Of a stretch of 14,966 bases of DNA, positions 1 through 6,222 are shown piece by piece. This stretch comes from a bacterium HR23 (GTDB taxonomy: Bacteria > Chloroflexota > Dehalococcoidia > Lucifugimonadales > HRBIN23), in the NCBI GenBank assembly GCA_002923335.1, contig BEHZ01000031.1:1-14966 (forward strand), given 5' to 3'. The translations under genes were made by a program, and so were the position numbers. The notes beneath the pieces were generated by a model, which worked only from the letters and a program-made list of their open reading frames with translations, was not told where the DNA came from and did not search any database. The stretch's first letter is position 1. Each line of letters begins with the position of its first letter.

Positions 1-1
1 T

Positions 2-487
2 ATCTTCGGCTCCAAGGAGAGGGGCAAACGGGAAATCCTCCAGCACTGGCGGGCCGCCAACCTCAACGACGAGCAGCACCGGATCAACGCGGACCTGATG
101 GCCACCCGACCCTTCGACTACCCCTACTCCACGCCCGGGCTCAGGGCCTGCAAGGCCGCGGAGGCCCAGGGCGGGCCCGCCGCCCACTGGGACATGTTCG
201 ATCGGGTCCAGCGCGCCCACCTGACCGAGTGCCTCAACATCGCCGATTTCGAGGTGTTGCGGATGTGCGCGGCGGACGTCGGCCTGGACGTGGAGCGCTG
301 GGAGAAAGACTACCGCAGCAGCGGCGTGCAAGAGGCGGTGGAGCGTGACCTGGCCCGGGCACGGATCTACGGGATCACAGGAGTTCCAACGCTTGTGGCA
401 GAAGGCCGCTTCGCGCTCGTGGGTGCGCAGCGCTACGAACCTTTGGTAGCGTGGATAGAGGCGATAAAGGAGGGAGCGAGAACGTGA
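2..487 (+). CDS. DsbA-family (FrnE-like) thiol-disulfide oxidoreductase, C-terminal part
   Basis: The open frame runs in from the left edge, so the 5' end, including the catalytic CxxC, lies outside the window. The ATG at 98 is internal, because the frame upstream of it (IFGSKERGKREILQHWRAAN) already reads like the helical insert of FrnE-type DsbA proteins. Visible are the helical region (YPYSTPGLRACKAAEAQGG, then TECLNIADFEVL) and, near the C-terminus, GITGVPTLV. This is the cis-proline loop that completes the thioredoxin fold, followed by the last strand and helix. In this family the protein oxidises or isomerises thiols; the substrate here is unknown. Its stop TGA overlaps the GTG start of the next gene (GTGA), so the two were probably translated together. 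Family assignment is good; the exact subfamily is not. Confidence 0.85.
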   Translation: MFGSKERGKREILQHWRAANLNDEQHRINADLMATRPFDYPYSTPGLRACKAAEAQGGPAAHWDMFDRVQRAHLTECLNIADFEVLRMCAADVGLDVERWEKDYRSSGVQEAVERDLARARIYGITGVPTLVAEGRFALVGAQRYEPLVAWIEAIKEGART

Positions 488-1025
488 CCGGTAGCGAGCG
501 CGGGCTGGAGGTGGAGACGATCATGTCCTGGTTTCCTTCCCAAGGTCCCCTCCTGGAAATCGGGTGCGGGGCTGCGGAGGGCCTGGGACAGCTCCTGGAC
601 TCGGGCAGGGTCTTGGGGTTTGTCGGCGTGGATCTCGACGAGAGGGCAAGCGAGGAGGCACGGAGCCGCTGGGCCAGGCGACCTTCCTCTGTGTGGATGC
701 GGCTCGGCTCCCCGCTTCCTTTGTTGACCGCTTCGACGTGGTGCTCCTCCGCCGCCCCGACCTGCTGGCGCAACCCCAGCGCTGGCGTGAGGTATTCGAC
801 AGGGTGCCGGTATGGTTGCGGCCGGGAGCCCAGGCAAGAGTATGCATACCCGCCGTTGCCTCATTGAAAAAGGTTCCCGCGTGGAGGGGACATCCGAACC
901 GTTCTCCGCTTCGCCGTGGTGGCTCACATGCGATCCTGCACCAGAGGAGGATGCGGCACCGGCTATCGCTTCCTGGGCTTGAGTCCCGTGCAGGACATGC
1001 TCACAGGCCTTGTCCGGGAAGGTGA
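484..1025 (+). pseudogene. SAM-dependent methyltransferase, disrupted by a single-base frameshift
   Basis: The start is GTG at 484, overlapping the previous stop (GTGA) behind an AAGGAGGG ribosome site at 467-474. Frame 1 gives a class I methyltransferase N-terminus: motif I LLEIGCGAAEG (residues about 23-33), then the acidic strand FVGVDLDERASEEARSR. After about 668 the homology jumps to frame 3: LGQATFLCVDAARLPASF, DRFDVVLLRRPDLL and VPVWLRPGAQARVCI, which are the expected later motifs. One missing base near 669 (C669 is shared by both frames) explains the jump. Recognisable homology fades after about 860; the frame-3 stop is at 1023-1025 and overlaps the next ORF, so the 3' boundary is uncertain. 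The gene is either a decaying copy or an intact gene with an assembly deletion. The substrate cannot be told. Confidence 0.65.
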
Positions 1026-1254
1026 TCCGAGGAAGTCTCGGAGAAACCCTGTCGCCCTGGCTCGGGAGTGGCAACGGATGCTAGATAGTGGTGAGGTTCC
1101 GTCTCGTGCCGCCTTGGCCCGGAAACTCGGTGTGAGCCGAGCCTGTGTCACGCAGGTCCTCAGTCTTCTTCGCCTGTCTACGGATCAGCAGCAGGATGTT
1201 CTTGCGCTGGGTGATCCGATGGTAGGAAATGGGATAGAGCCCTATGGCTCCTAG
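916..1254 (+). CDS. Short ParB-like helix-turn-helix protein
   Basis: The upper-limit start is GTG at 916. In-frame ATGs at 928 and 997 are alternatives, and none has a convincing ribosome site. The core, RKSRRNPVALAREWQRML followed by SRAALARKLGVSRACVTQVL (residues about 63-82), is a ParB/Spo0J-type helix-turn-helix with a basic arm. No ParB nuclease domain precedes it. Similar short HTH modules occur alone or at the end of serine recombinases. It resembles the minus-strand ORF at 2211-2681 (SRRNP, LARKLGVSRA versus LARQLGMSRA, shared LLRL and GDP), but ends just after GDP where that one continues, so it may be C-terminally truncated. Third positions look less GC-biased than in the operons to the right, which suggests an accessory or acquired origin. 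Its function is unknown beyond probable DNA binding. Confidence 0.55.
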   Translation: MVAHMRSCTRGGCGTGYRFLGLSPVQDMLTGLVREGDPRKSRRNPVALAREWQRMLDSGEVPSRAALARKLGVSRACVTQVLSLLRLSTDQQQDVLALGDPMVGNGIEPYGS

Positions 1255-1299
1255 TCTATCCTCGCTCATTTCCCAGACTCCCGTTTCCAGAGAGGCCCT

Positions 1300-1743
1300 C
1301 TATGGCCCTCCGCTCCGGAAAGCACGAACGGTCTCCACATGACTTTCCACTCTCAAGGGCTCGTGGCGAGCGATGAGGTCAAAGTCCCTGTCCGCGTGGA
1401 GAAGGATCGCCCCATAGGCCATCGCCGACGCCGCAATCAGGACATCGGTGAAGGGGGCAGTCACTCCCCGACGCCTCAGCCTCCACGCCAGACCCGCTGC
1501 CTCTTCCCACAGGCCTTCAGGCGTAGGAAGGCGGTGGAGACCACCCAGGCGCTCGCCAAGGCGTATGCGCTCCTGCTCCGTCCGGGCACCGCCCAGGAGT
1601 TCCAGCACCACCATCCCCACCACCGCCACCCGGTCCGCCGAAAGGAGTTCCCCCACCCGGTCCCGCAGGGCGGTAACCGGAGGCCTTCGCAGGACAAACA
1701 GCCAGGCGGAGGTGTCCACCAGGTAGAGCCCCTCATCCCTCAC
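1300..1743 (-). CDS. vapC: VapC-family PIN-domain toxin (ribonuclease)
   Basis: 147 aa from a GTG start at 1743, which overlaps the 3' end of the antitoxin gene by 11 bp. The open frame extends further upstream but there it only shadows vapB. PIN-domain marks are visible: LVDTSAW with the first acidic metal ligand, the second acidic site in VVLELLGGART, and PFTDVLIAASA followed by LHADRDFDLIA with the C-terminal aspartates. VapC toxins are Mg-dependent endoribonucleases that cut tRNA or rRNA when free of VapB. Length and layout are typical. The gene converges on the HTH ORF ending at 1254. All expected acidic residues seem present, so the toxin looks intact. The cellular target is not predictable. 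Confidence 0.85.
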   Translation of the reverse strand: MRDEGLYLVDTSAWLFVLRRPPVTALRDRVGELLSADRVAVVGMVVLELLGGARTEQERIRLGERLGGLHRLPTPEGLWEEAAGLAWRLRRRGVTAPFTDVLIAASAMAYGAILLHADRDFDLIARHEPLRVESHVETVRAFRSGGP

Positions 1744-1939
1744 GGCGGAGCCTCTCCAGCTCCTCGGGGTCCAGGTCCAGGTCAAAGGTGCCCAGTTCCG
1801 CCCGCAGGCGCTCCCGCTGGCGGGCCCGGATGAACTCCTGGAGAGCCCGCTCCACCGCCTCCCTCTTGGTGCGAACGCCTGCCAGGCGCATGGCCTCCCG
1901 AAGGAGCCCCTCATCCAGCACCAGGGTCGTCCTTCCCAT
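1733..1939 (-). CDS. vapB: VapB-family antitoxin
   Basis: 68 aa from ATG 1939 (MGRTTLVLDEGLLREAMRLA). That start has GGAGG five bases upstream; the longer ATG at 1951 has no such site. The N-terminus matches the short strand plus two helices of VapB antitoxins (TTLVLDEGLLREAM, then TKREAVERALQEFIRARQ), a ribbon-helix-helix DNA-binding and dimerisation fold. The acidic tail (FDLDLDPEELERLRREG) is of the kind that wraps the VapC active site. The gene overlaps vapC by 11 bp, giving translational coupling, and lies behind its own promoter and palindrome (1969-1998). VapB alone or with VapC is expected to repress this promoter. Confidence 0.85.
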   Translation of the reverse strand: MGRTTLVLDEGLLREAMRLAGVRTKREAVERALQEFIRARQRERLRAELGTFDLDLDPEELERLRREG

Positions 1940-1968
1940 GGCTTCCTCCATCTACAGGATACGCCTTC

Positions 1969-1998
1969 ATTGTATGCCGAAAATGGTCATACAGGCAA
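1969..1998 (-). promoter_or_regulatory. vapBC promoter with palindromic operator
   Basis: On the minus strand a -35-like TTGCCT (1998-1993) and a -10 TACAAT (1974-1969) are 18 bases apart, about 30 bp before the vapB ATG. An inverted repeat, TGTATG (1971-1976) and CATACA (1988-1993), spans the spacer and touches both elements. This is where an autorepressing VapB or VapBC complex would bind. Elements and symmetry are seen directly; the regulatory role is inferred from the family. Confidence 0.55.
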
Positions 1999-2210
1999 TA
2001 TGCAGACCCTGGGTCAGGACTGGGGCAGTGGTGGCGATCTTGATGGTAGGGGAGGCAGGCTCTGGAGGGCTGGCTGACAGACTTGTTCCTTGGTCACCGG
2101 CCAATAGGGCTCCTTGGCCAGGATACAGGCTTCCCTCAGTGTGGCGCGTGAGGCCCGGCAGGTGACTTTCCCCGCCCCTGCCTCAGGATGCACTGTTAGG
2201 CTTGGTCCCT

Positions 2211-2681
2211 TCAAGCACGGGGCCTGAATCTCGCGCTAAGCGCTGGAAACGAAGCCACAGGGTAACAGTCAATGGAGTGTGGCAGGCGATGTAGCGGCAA
2301 GTCGCTATGAGCCTTGTGACACCAGAAGGCACGAACGGCCCTGACCTGTTCTTCCGGCGAGAGCCGCAGGAGGGGCCTGAGCACCCTTGCCGCAACCCGC
2401 CCACCGGCAAGGGGGTCGCCCCGGTCGGCAATAAGCGCCTGGGCTTCAGGGCCCAGGCGAAGAAGCGCCAGCAGTTGCGTGATGCGTGCCCGGCTCATCC
2501 CCAACTGGCGGGCGAGGTCAGCCCGATGCAGGGAAGGATTCTGCCGAAGCCGTGCCTCCAGTTCGCGTGCCACTATGATTGGATTGCGGCGAGAGCGACC
2601 CCGTCTTCCCCTGGCCGCTCGCTTTGACAGGGGAGCCCGTCGGGGCAGGCGGAAGCCGGCGGAGAAGGTCCTCTGTAACAC
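2211..2681 (-). CDS. ParB-like helix-turn-helix protein, paralogue of the ORF at 916
   Basis: 156 aa with a GTG at 2681 as the upstream-most start; internal starts are possible. A very basic N-terminus (residues about 11-33, rich in Arg and Lys, ending GRSRRNP) leads into an HTH: SLHRADLARQLGMSRARITQ (about 50-69), LLALLRLGPEA, then RGDPLAGGRVAARVLRPLLRLS. This is the ParB/Spo0J central HTH without the ParB nuclease domain. The C-terminal 40 residues, after SPEEQVRAVRAF, look low in conservation and may be read-through of a degraded end. It lies upstream of vapBC in the same direction, with a 271-bp gap that contains the vapBC promoter. It may be a remnant of a recombinase-type mobile gene or a stand-alone regulator. 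Confidence 0.55.
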   Translation of the reverse strand: MLQRTFSAGFRLPRRAPLSKRAARGRRGRSRRNPIIVARELEARLRQNPSLHRADLARQLGMSRARITQLLALLRLGPEAQALIADRGDPLAGGRVAARVLRPLLRLSPEEQVRAVRAFWCHKAHSDLPLHRLPHSIDCYPVASFPALSARFRPRA

Positions 2682-2740
2682 CCAGCGCAGGGATCAGACC
2701 TGGCGCTCCGGCACCTCGTCGCTCGCAGGAAGGAGGGCAT

Positions 2741-3495
2741 ATGCCTGAGGTCAAAGTCTTCTTCCGCCCCGGCTGATTCACCTGTGGGCGAACGAAAGAG
2801 TTTCTTTCGTCCCTCGGTATCCCCTACCAGCCTCGTGATGTGGAGCAGGACCCCGAGGCTATGCAGGAATTGCTGGCCCTGGGCTTCCGCACCGTGCCGG
2901 TTACCCTGGTGGACACCACCCCCATTGTAGGCTTCAATCCGAGCGCTATCGCCCGTGCCCTGGGCCTTGCCAGCGCCGTGCGCTTCGCCGACGATCCCCG
3001 GTGGATGCTCCAGAACTATACCCTGGTGCTGGAGGCGGCCCTACGGGCCACCCGCCAGGTGTCCAACGAGCGGCTGGAGTGGGTCTCCCCGGAGCGCCGG
3101 CGCACCCTGCGCCAGTTCCTCTACCACCTCTTCCACCGTCCCTGCCTGTCCCTGAAGGCCCTGGCCACGGGGGAGTATGCCCGGGAGCAAGGGGCCTATG
3201 AGCAGGAGGCGCTGGCCTACGCCACCAGCGAGGAGATCGCCCGTTATGGGGAGAAGGTGCTGGAGGAGTGCGGTCCTTCCTCGGGAAGGCGACGCCCCAG
3301 GACCTGGCCCGGCCCGTGCACACCAACATCTCCGGTGGGGCGACGGTGGGGCAGTTGATGGACCTGGCCCTGGGCCACTCCACCCACCACTTGAAGCAAC
3401 TCTACCACTACTTCGGCCTGCTGGGGATTGTGCCCGACCGCCCCCTTACGGCAAAGGACCTGGAGGGGATAGCGGTGCCTTCAGAGCTGTTCTAA
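2741..3495 (+). CDS. Probable selenoprotein: glutaredoxin-like domain (UxxC) fused to a DinB-like domain; one internal frameshift
   Basis: ATG 2741 has a strong AAGGAGGG site at 2730-2737. Residues 1-11 (MPEVKVFFRPG) form the first glutaredoxin strand and lead to TGA at 2774-2776 and then FTCGRTKEFLSSLGIPYQ. The TGA stands exactly at the first cysteine of CxxC, so read as selenocysteine it gives U12-F-T-C15. The fold continues in frame: DVEQDPEAMQELLALGF, cis-Pro loop TVPVTL (51-56), then GFNPSAIARALGL. From about residue 85 comes a helical DinB/YfiT-like domain with metal-type histidines (H129, H132) and C-terminal HSTHHLKQLYHYFGLLG. After E176 (3266-3268) the frame drops by one: GAGGAG-TGCGG lacks a G, and VRSFLGKATPQDL continues in frame 1 to the stop at 3495. 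The restored product is about 251 aa. A caller would start at GTG 2840 and lose the redox motif. Redox or thiol-transfer activity is inferred. Confidence 0.7.
2774..2818 (+). promoter_or_regulatory. UGA codon with SECIS-like hairpin
   Basis: The UGA is at 2774-2776. A perfect 8-bp stem, ACGAAAGA (2792-2799) with TCTTTCGT (2803-2810), closes a GUU loop. GGG 2786-2788 / CCC 2811-2813 and ACC 2780-2782 / GGT 2816-2818 can extend it with small internal loops. The loop begins with G and lies 23 nt after the UGA. This fits the published bacterial SECIS consensus as I recall it: a G among the first two loop bases, and a loop 16-37 nt from the UGA. The codons forming the stem (ACG AAA GAG TTT CTT TCG) are AT-rich choices unlike the rest of this GC-rich gene, as expected if RNA structure constrains them. 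SelB binding is inferred. Confidence 0.65.
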
Positions 3496-3903
3496 GGGGA
3501 TCGGAGAGATGATCAACCGACCGCGACATTAGACCCCACCTGGGTCTCAAACAAAAATCCCAGTGCGCGATGCACGACCAACACGATGCTACCCACCCTG
3601 CCTCAGATGTAGGGGCGCCCCCCTCCGCCGTGGGCGTGGCTCCCTGTCCACAAAGAGTATAACAGGCTTCTGGTGCTCCACCCAATTGTTCCCGCTGGGC
3701 CCCGGCGTCACTGGGCAGCCCAGGATATGCCGCCCCCTTCCAGGGCAGCGGTGAGCAGGCACGCGGTGAAACGCCACGGAGGAATAAGCCTGGGTGCTGT
3801 GGCCCCCACCCACCCCCGCGCGGTTGCTGATGGACCCCTTCCCCTATCCCTTTGTGCTCCCTATAATATCCCCAGCACCCCCAAGGGGCGAAAGGAGGAT
3901 GGC
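3496..3903. other. Gap without a recognisable gene
   Basis: About 400 bp between the glutaredoxin-DinB gene and the VOC gene. Short ORFs exist in several frames, but none shows a ribosome site plus a recognisable domain. A 6-bp hairpin AGACCC/GGGTCT lies at 3531-3547 without a T-run on either side. The right end holds a promoter (TATAAT at 3862-3867) for the VOC gene. The rest shows nothing I can support. Confidence 0.6.
3839..3867 (+). promoter_or_regulatory. Promoter of the VOC / carbonic anhydrase-like pair
   Basis: There is a perfect -10 TATAAT at 3862-3867, in a locally AT-rich run ahead of a short leader and the AAAGGAGG ribosome site (3891-3898). The -35 position, 17 bp upstream (TTCCCC at 3839-3844), is a poor match, so the call rests on the -10 element and its position. 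Confidence 0.45.
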
Positions 3904-4800
3904 ATGGCCTTCACCCGCATCCACCACGTGGGCATCGTGGTCTCAGACCTGGCCGAGGCCAAACGCATCTGGTGCGATATTATGGGCTTCCAGGTAGACG
4001 AGTCCCGTTCCCCCCTCCCCGAGGGACGCCATGTGCCCTGGGACAATGTGAACATCCTGGACGTGCCCGTGGGCGAATCGGAGATTGAAATCAACCGTGC
4101 CAACGACCCCAACACCGGAACGGGGCGCTACCTCCAGCGCTGGGGGCCCAGCATTCACCACCTCTGCCTCTATTCCACCGATATTGATGCGGATGTGGAA
4201 CGCCTGAAGCGCTATGGCCTCCAGCAACTGGGCCAGACCACCGGCTCCCCGAACCAGAGAACGGGCACTCGTGTGGCCTTCTTCCATCCCCGCACCTGCA
4301 TGGGCGTGCTCCTGGAGATATGGCATAATGTGGGCAATCCGCCCCCCAAGCGGGGCACCAGCCCCTACTTTTCCCACATCCACCACTTCGGCTGGGTAGT
4401 CCCCTGGAGCATGCGCAACGATTTCCTCCGCCTCATGGAGGCCTTCGGTCTGGAGGTTGACTCCTCCCGCTCGCCCCTTCCCCACGGACGCCCCGCCAGC
4501 GACAATGTGCGCATCTATGACTTCCCTATCGGCGAATCGGAGATTGAGGTGAGTTTCCCCCAGGACGAGACGAGCGGAACCGCCCGGTATATGGCCCGCC
4601 GAGGAGGCCCGGCACCCCACCATGTGTGCCTCTATGCCCCCGACATAGATAAGGCCGTCGCCCACCTGAAGGCCCAGGGCCTCCAGCAAATCGGAGAACT
4701 GCCACCCCCCACCCCCGGCCGACGCCAACGGGTCGCCTGGTTCCACCCCAAGAGCACCGGGGGCGTTCTGCTGGAGATATGGCACAACGTCCCCCAATAG
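3904..4800 (+). CDS. VOC-family (glyoxalase/methylmalonyl-CoA epimerase-like) protein with two tandem domains
   Basis: 298 aa from ATG 3904, chosen because AAAGGAGG ends five bases upstream; the open frame reaches further back without homology. Domain 1 (about 4-142) and domain 2 (about 156-298) are clear repeats of each other: FTRIHHVGIVVSDL versus FSHIHHFGWVVPWSM, SRSPLPEGR versus SRSPLPHGR, DVPVGESEIEI versus DFPIGESEIEV, GVLLEIWHNV in both. Candidate metal ligands are H8/H86/E138 and H161/H240/E291, matching the His-His-Glu pattern of vicinal oxygen chelate enzymes. Members include glyoxalases, methylmalonyl-CoA epimerase and ring-cleaving dioxygenases. The HHVGIVV start and LLEIWH end lean towards the epimerase type, but the substrate is unknown. 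A gamma-carbonic anhydrase-like gene follows 16 bp later, probably co-transcribed. Confidence 0.85.
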   Translation: MAFTRIHHVGIVVSDLAEAKRIWCDIMGFQVDESRSPLPEGRHVPWDNVNILDVPVGESEIEINRANDPNTGTGRYLQRWGPSIHHLCLYSTDIDADVERLKRYGLQQLGQTTGSPNQRTGTRVAFFHPRTCMGVLLEIWHNVGNPPPKRGTSPYFSHIHHFGWVVPWSMRNDFLRLMEAFGLEVDSSRSPLPHGRPASDNVRIYDFPIGESEIEVSFPQDETSGTARYMARRGGPAPHHVCLYAPDIDKAVAHLKAQGLQQIGELPPPTPGRRQRVAWFHPKSTGGVLLEIWHNVPQ

Positions 4801-4816
4801 AGACCAAGGAGGGCCC

Positions 4817-5341
4817 ATGATCCGCACCTGGAACGGCAAGACCCCCAAAGTGCACCCCACCGCCTTCATCAGCGAAGCGGCCTATGTGGCGGGAGATGTG
4901 GAGATCGGCGAATACACCAGTGTGTGGCCCGGCACCGTGATACGGGGCGACACCGCCCCTATCCGCATCGGCCGCCACACCAACATCCAGGACAACTCGG
5001 TGGTGCACGGCGATACCCCCACCGAAATCGGTGACTACGTGACCCTGGGGCACCGCGTCATGTGCCACGCCAAGAAGGTGGGCAACTACGTGCTCATCGG
5101 TAATGGGGCGGTGGTCAACGACGGTGCCGAGATAGGCGAGTTCTCCATCATCGCCAGTGGGGCGGTGGTCCTGGAGAACACCAAAATTCCCCCCCGCTCC
5201 TTCGTGGTGGGCATCCCCGCTCAGGTGAAGGGCGAGGTCTCTGAACGCCATATGGAGATGATTCGGCGCATCGCCGAAGCCTACTCCCGCAAGGGGCAGT
5301 CCTACCTGAAGAGCGGTCTGGGGGACAAAATCCCCACCTAG
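4817..5341 (+). CDS. Gamma-class carbonic anhydrase-like protein (left-handed beta-helix)
   Basis: 174 aa; AAGGAGG at 4806-4812 fixes ATG 4817. Hexapeptide repeats fill residues 15-135 (VAGDVEIGEYTSVWPGTVIR, IGRHTNIQDN, IGDYVTLGH, VGNYVLIGNGAVV, IGEFSIIASGAVV), the signature of the trimeric left-handed beta-helix family. The three zinc-ligand positions appear as H64 (VVHGD), H79 (LGH) and H84 (CHAK), with the last two five apart as in Cam. The conserved RGD is at 43-45 and the QDN at 58-60. The C-terminal helix (SERHMEMIRRIAEAY) packs along the prism. Members of this YrdA/PaaY/CaiE-like group are carbonic anhydrases or CoA-pathway accessory proteins, so hydratase activity is plausible but unproven. 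Its stop codon overlaps that of the convergent GNAT gene (CTAG). Confidence 0.88.
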   Translation: MIRTWNGKTPKVHPTAFISEAAYVAGDVEIGEYTSVWPGTVIRGDTAPIRIGRHTNIQDNSVVHGDTPTEIGDYVTLGHRVMCHAKKVGNYVLIGNGAVVNDGAEIGEFSIIASGAVVLENTKIPPRSFVVGIPAQVKGEVSERHMEMIRRIAEAYSRKGQSYLKSGLGDKIPT

Positions 5342-6222
5342 GGCAAGGAACGGGTTACCTCCCGGAGCCGTTCCCGGGGCCAGAAGACCAGCAGGTTCCT
5401 CCCCGGCGCCGGGAAGGGGAAGCCGTGCTCTTCGGGGCGCAACAGGCCTATCCCCACATAGGGAGCGCCGAAAAGACGCACCAGAAGGGAACGGGCCGAG
5501 GGGTCGTCCACCGCATCAGGGCTGTCATCCCCGGCCAGAATGGGGAGGGCCAGGGGCTCGCCCCCTGCCAGGGCATGGGCCAGCCCTTCCTCGTCCTTCA
5601 CCAGGCGCACCGCCCCGGCCTCCACCAGGCGCACCAACGGCCAGGGCGGCGGCGGAAGGACCCCCTCCACCAGCGACTTCTCCATGCGAAGGCGCCCTCC
5701 CCGCTCCCCTTCCCGGTGAGCCAGAGCCCGAGGGGAGTAGCCAACCATCTGGAAGCCCAGGGCCAGGCGCATCCGGATACTGCGCCCGTTCTCCGGGCGC
5801 ACCAGCAAGACCATGCGCTCTTTGCGGTGATGACGGGCGCACATCTCCTGGGCACGGGCCAGGATACGCCCAAAGCCCAGCCCCCGGAAAGTGGGATGCA
5901 CCGCCGTGCCGACGCAAAAAGCCTCCTCCGGCGCCAGGTGGGGGTAACGGCGGGTTGGCCCCAGGGCCACCTGGGACTGTCCGATGAGATGCCCCTCCAT
6001 GTCCCGCAGGAGGAGGACATACCCGCACCGTGCCACCTCCTCTACCTCCTGGGAGGTGGCGCCACGGAGGGGGCCAAGGGCGAGGTTATCTAACCGACGG
6101 GCCTCCTCCCGCTCCTCAAAGGTGCGGGCGATATGGACCAGAAAGAGCCTCCCACCGCCAGGCACCTGCAGACGGCCCGTCAGACGGGCCGTTCCTGGCC
6201 GAGGCGCAGCGCGGGGGACCAC
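5338..6222 (-). CDS. GNAT-family N-acetyltransferase with a C-terminal extension
   Basis: 294 aa from GTG 6222, which overlaps the argS stop by one base (TAGTG), implying translational coupling. The GNAT core spans about residues 28-165: FLVHIARTFEEREEARRL, the strand AFCVGTAVHPTFRG, the acetyl-CoA pyrophosphate loop RGLGFG (113-118), and PENGRSIRMRLALGFQMVGY, the usual neighbour-residue and GF motif. About 110 residues follow (LPPPPWPLVRLVEAGAVRLV to the end) that I do not recognise. They could be a degenerate second GNAT-like half or a substrate lid. The acetyl acceptor is unknown. The pairing with argS is positional only. The gene converges on the carbonic anhydrase-like gene. Confidence 0.8.
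   Translation of the reverse strand: MVPRAAPRPGTARLTGRLQVPGGGRLFLVHIARTFEEREEARRLDNLALGPLRGATSQEVEEVARCGYVLLLRDMEGHLIGQSQVALGPTRRYPHLAPEEAFCVGTAVHPTFRGLGFGRILARAQEMCARHHRKERMVLLVRPENGRSIRMRLALGFQMVGYSPRALAHREGERGGRLRMEKSLVEGVLPPPPWPLVRLVEAGAVRLVKDEEGLAHALAGGEPLALPILAGDDSPDAVDDPSARSLLVRLFGAPYVGIGLLRPEEHGFPFPAPGRNLLVFWPRERLREVTRSLP

Noticed and set aside
2624..2629. Perfect TTGACA as -35 for the selenoprotein gene
   Set aside because: No -10-like sequence occurs 16-19 bp downstream; the region is GC-rich.
3260..3275. Programmed ribosomal frameshift in the DinB-like domain
   Set aside because: There is no slippery heptamer or internal ribosome-like stimulator; a single-base deletion explains it more simply.
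3531..3547. AGACCC/GGGTCT hairpin as a terminator
   Set aside because: The stem is only 6 bp and is not followed by a T-run in either direction.
3589..3813. Minus-strand 74-aa ORF in the gap as a zinc-ribbon or transposase remnant
   Set aside because: The cysteine spacing is not convincing and no ribosome site or continuing homology is visible.
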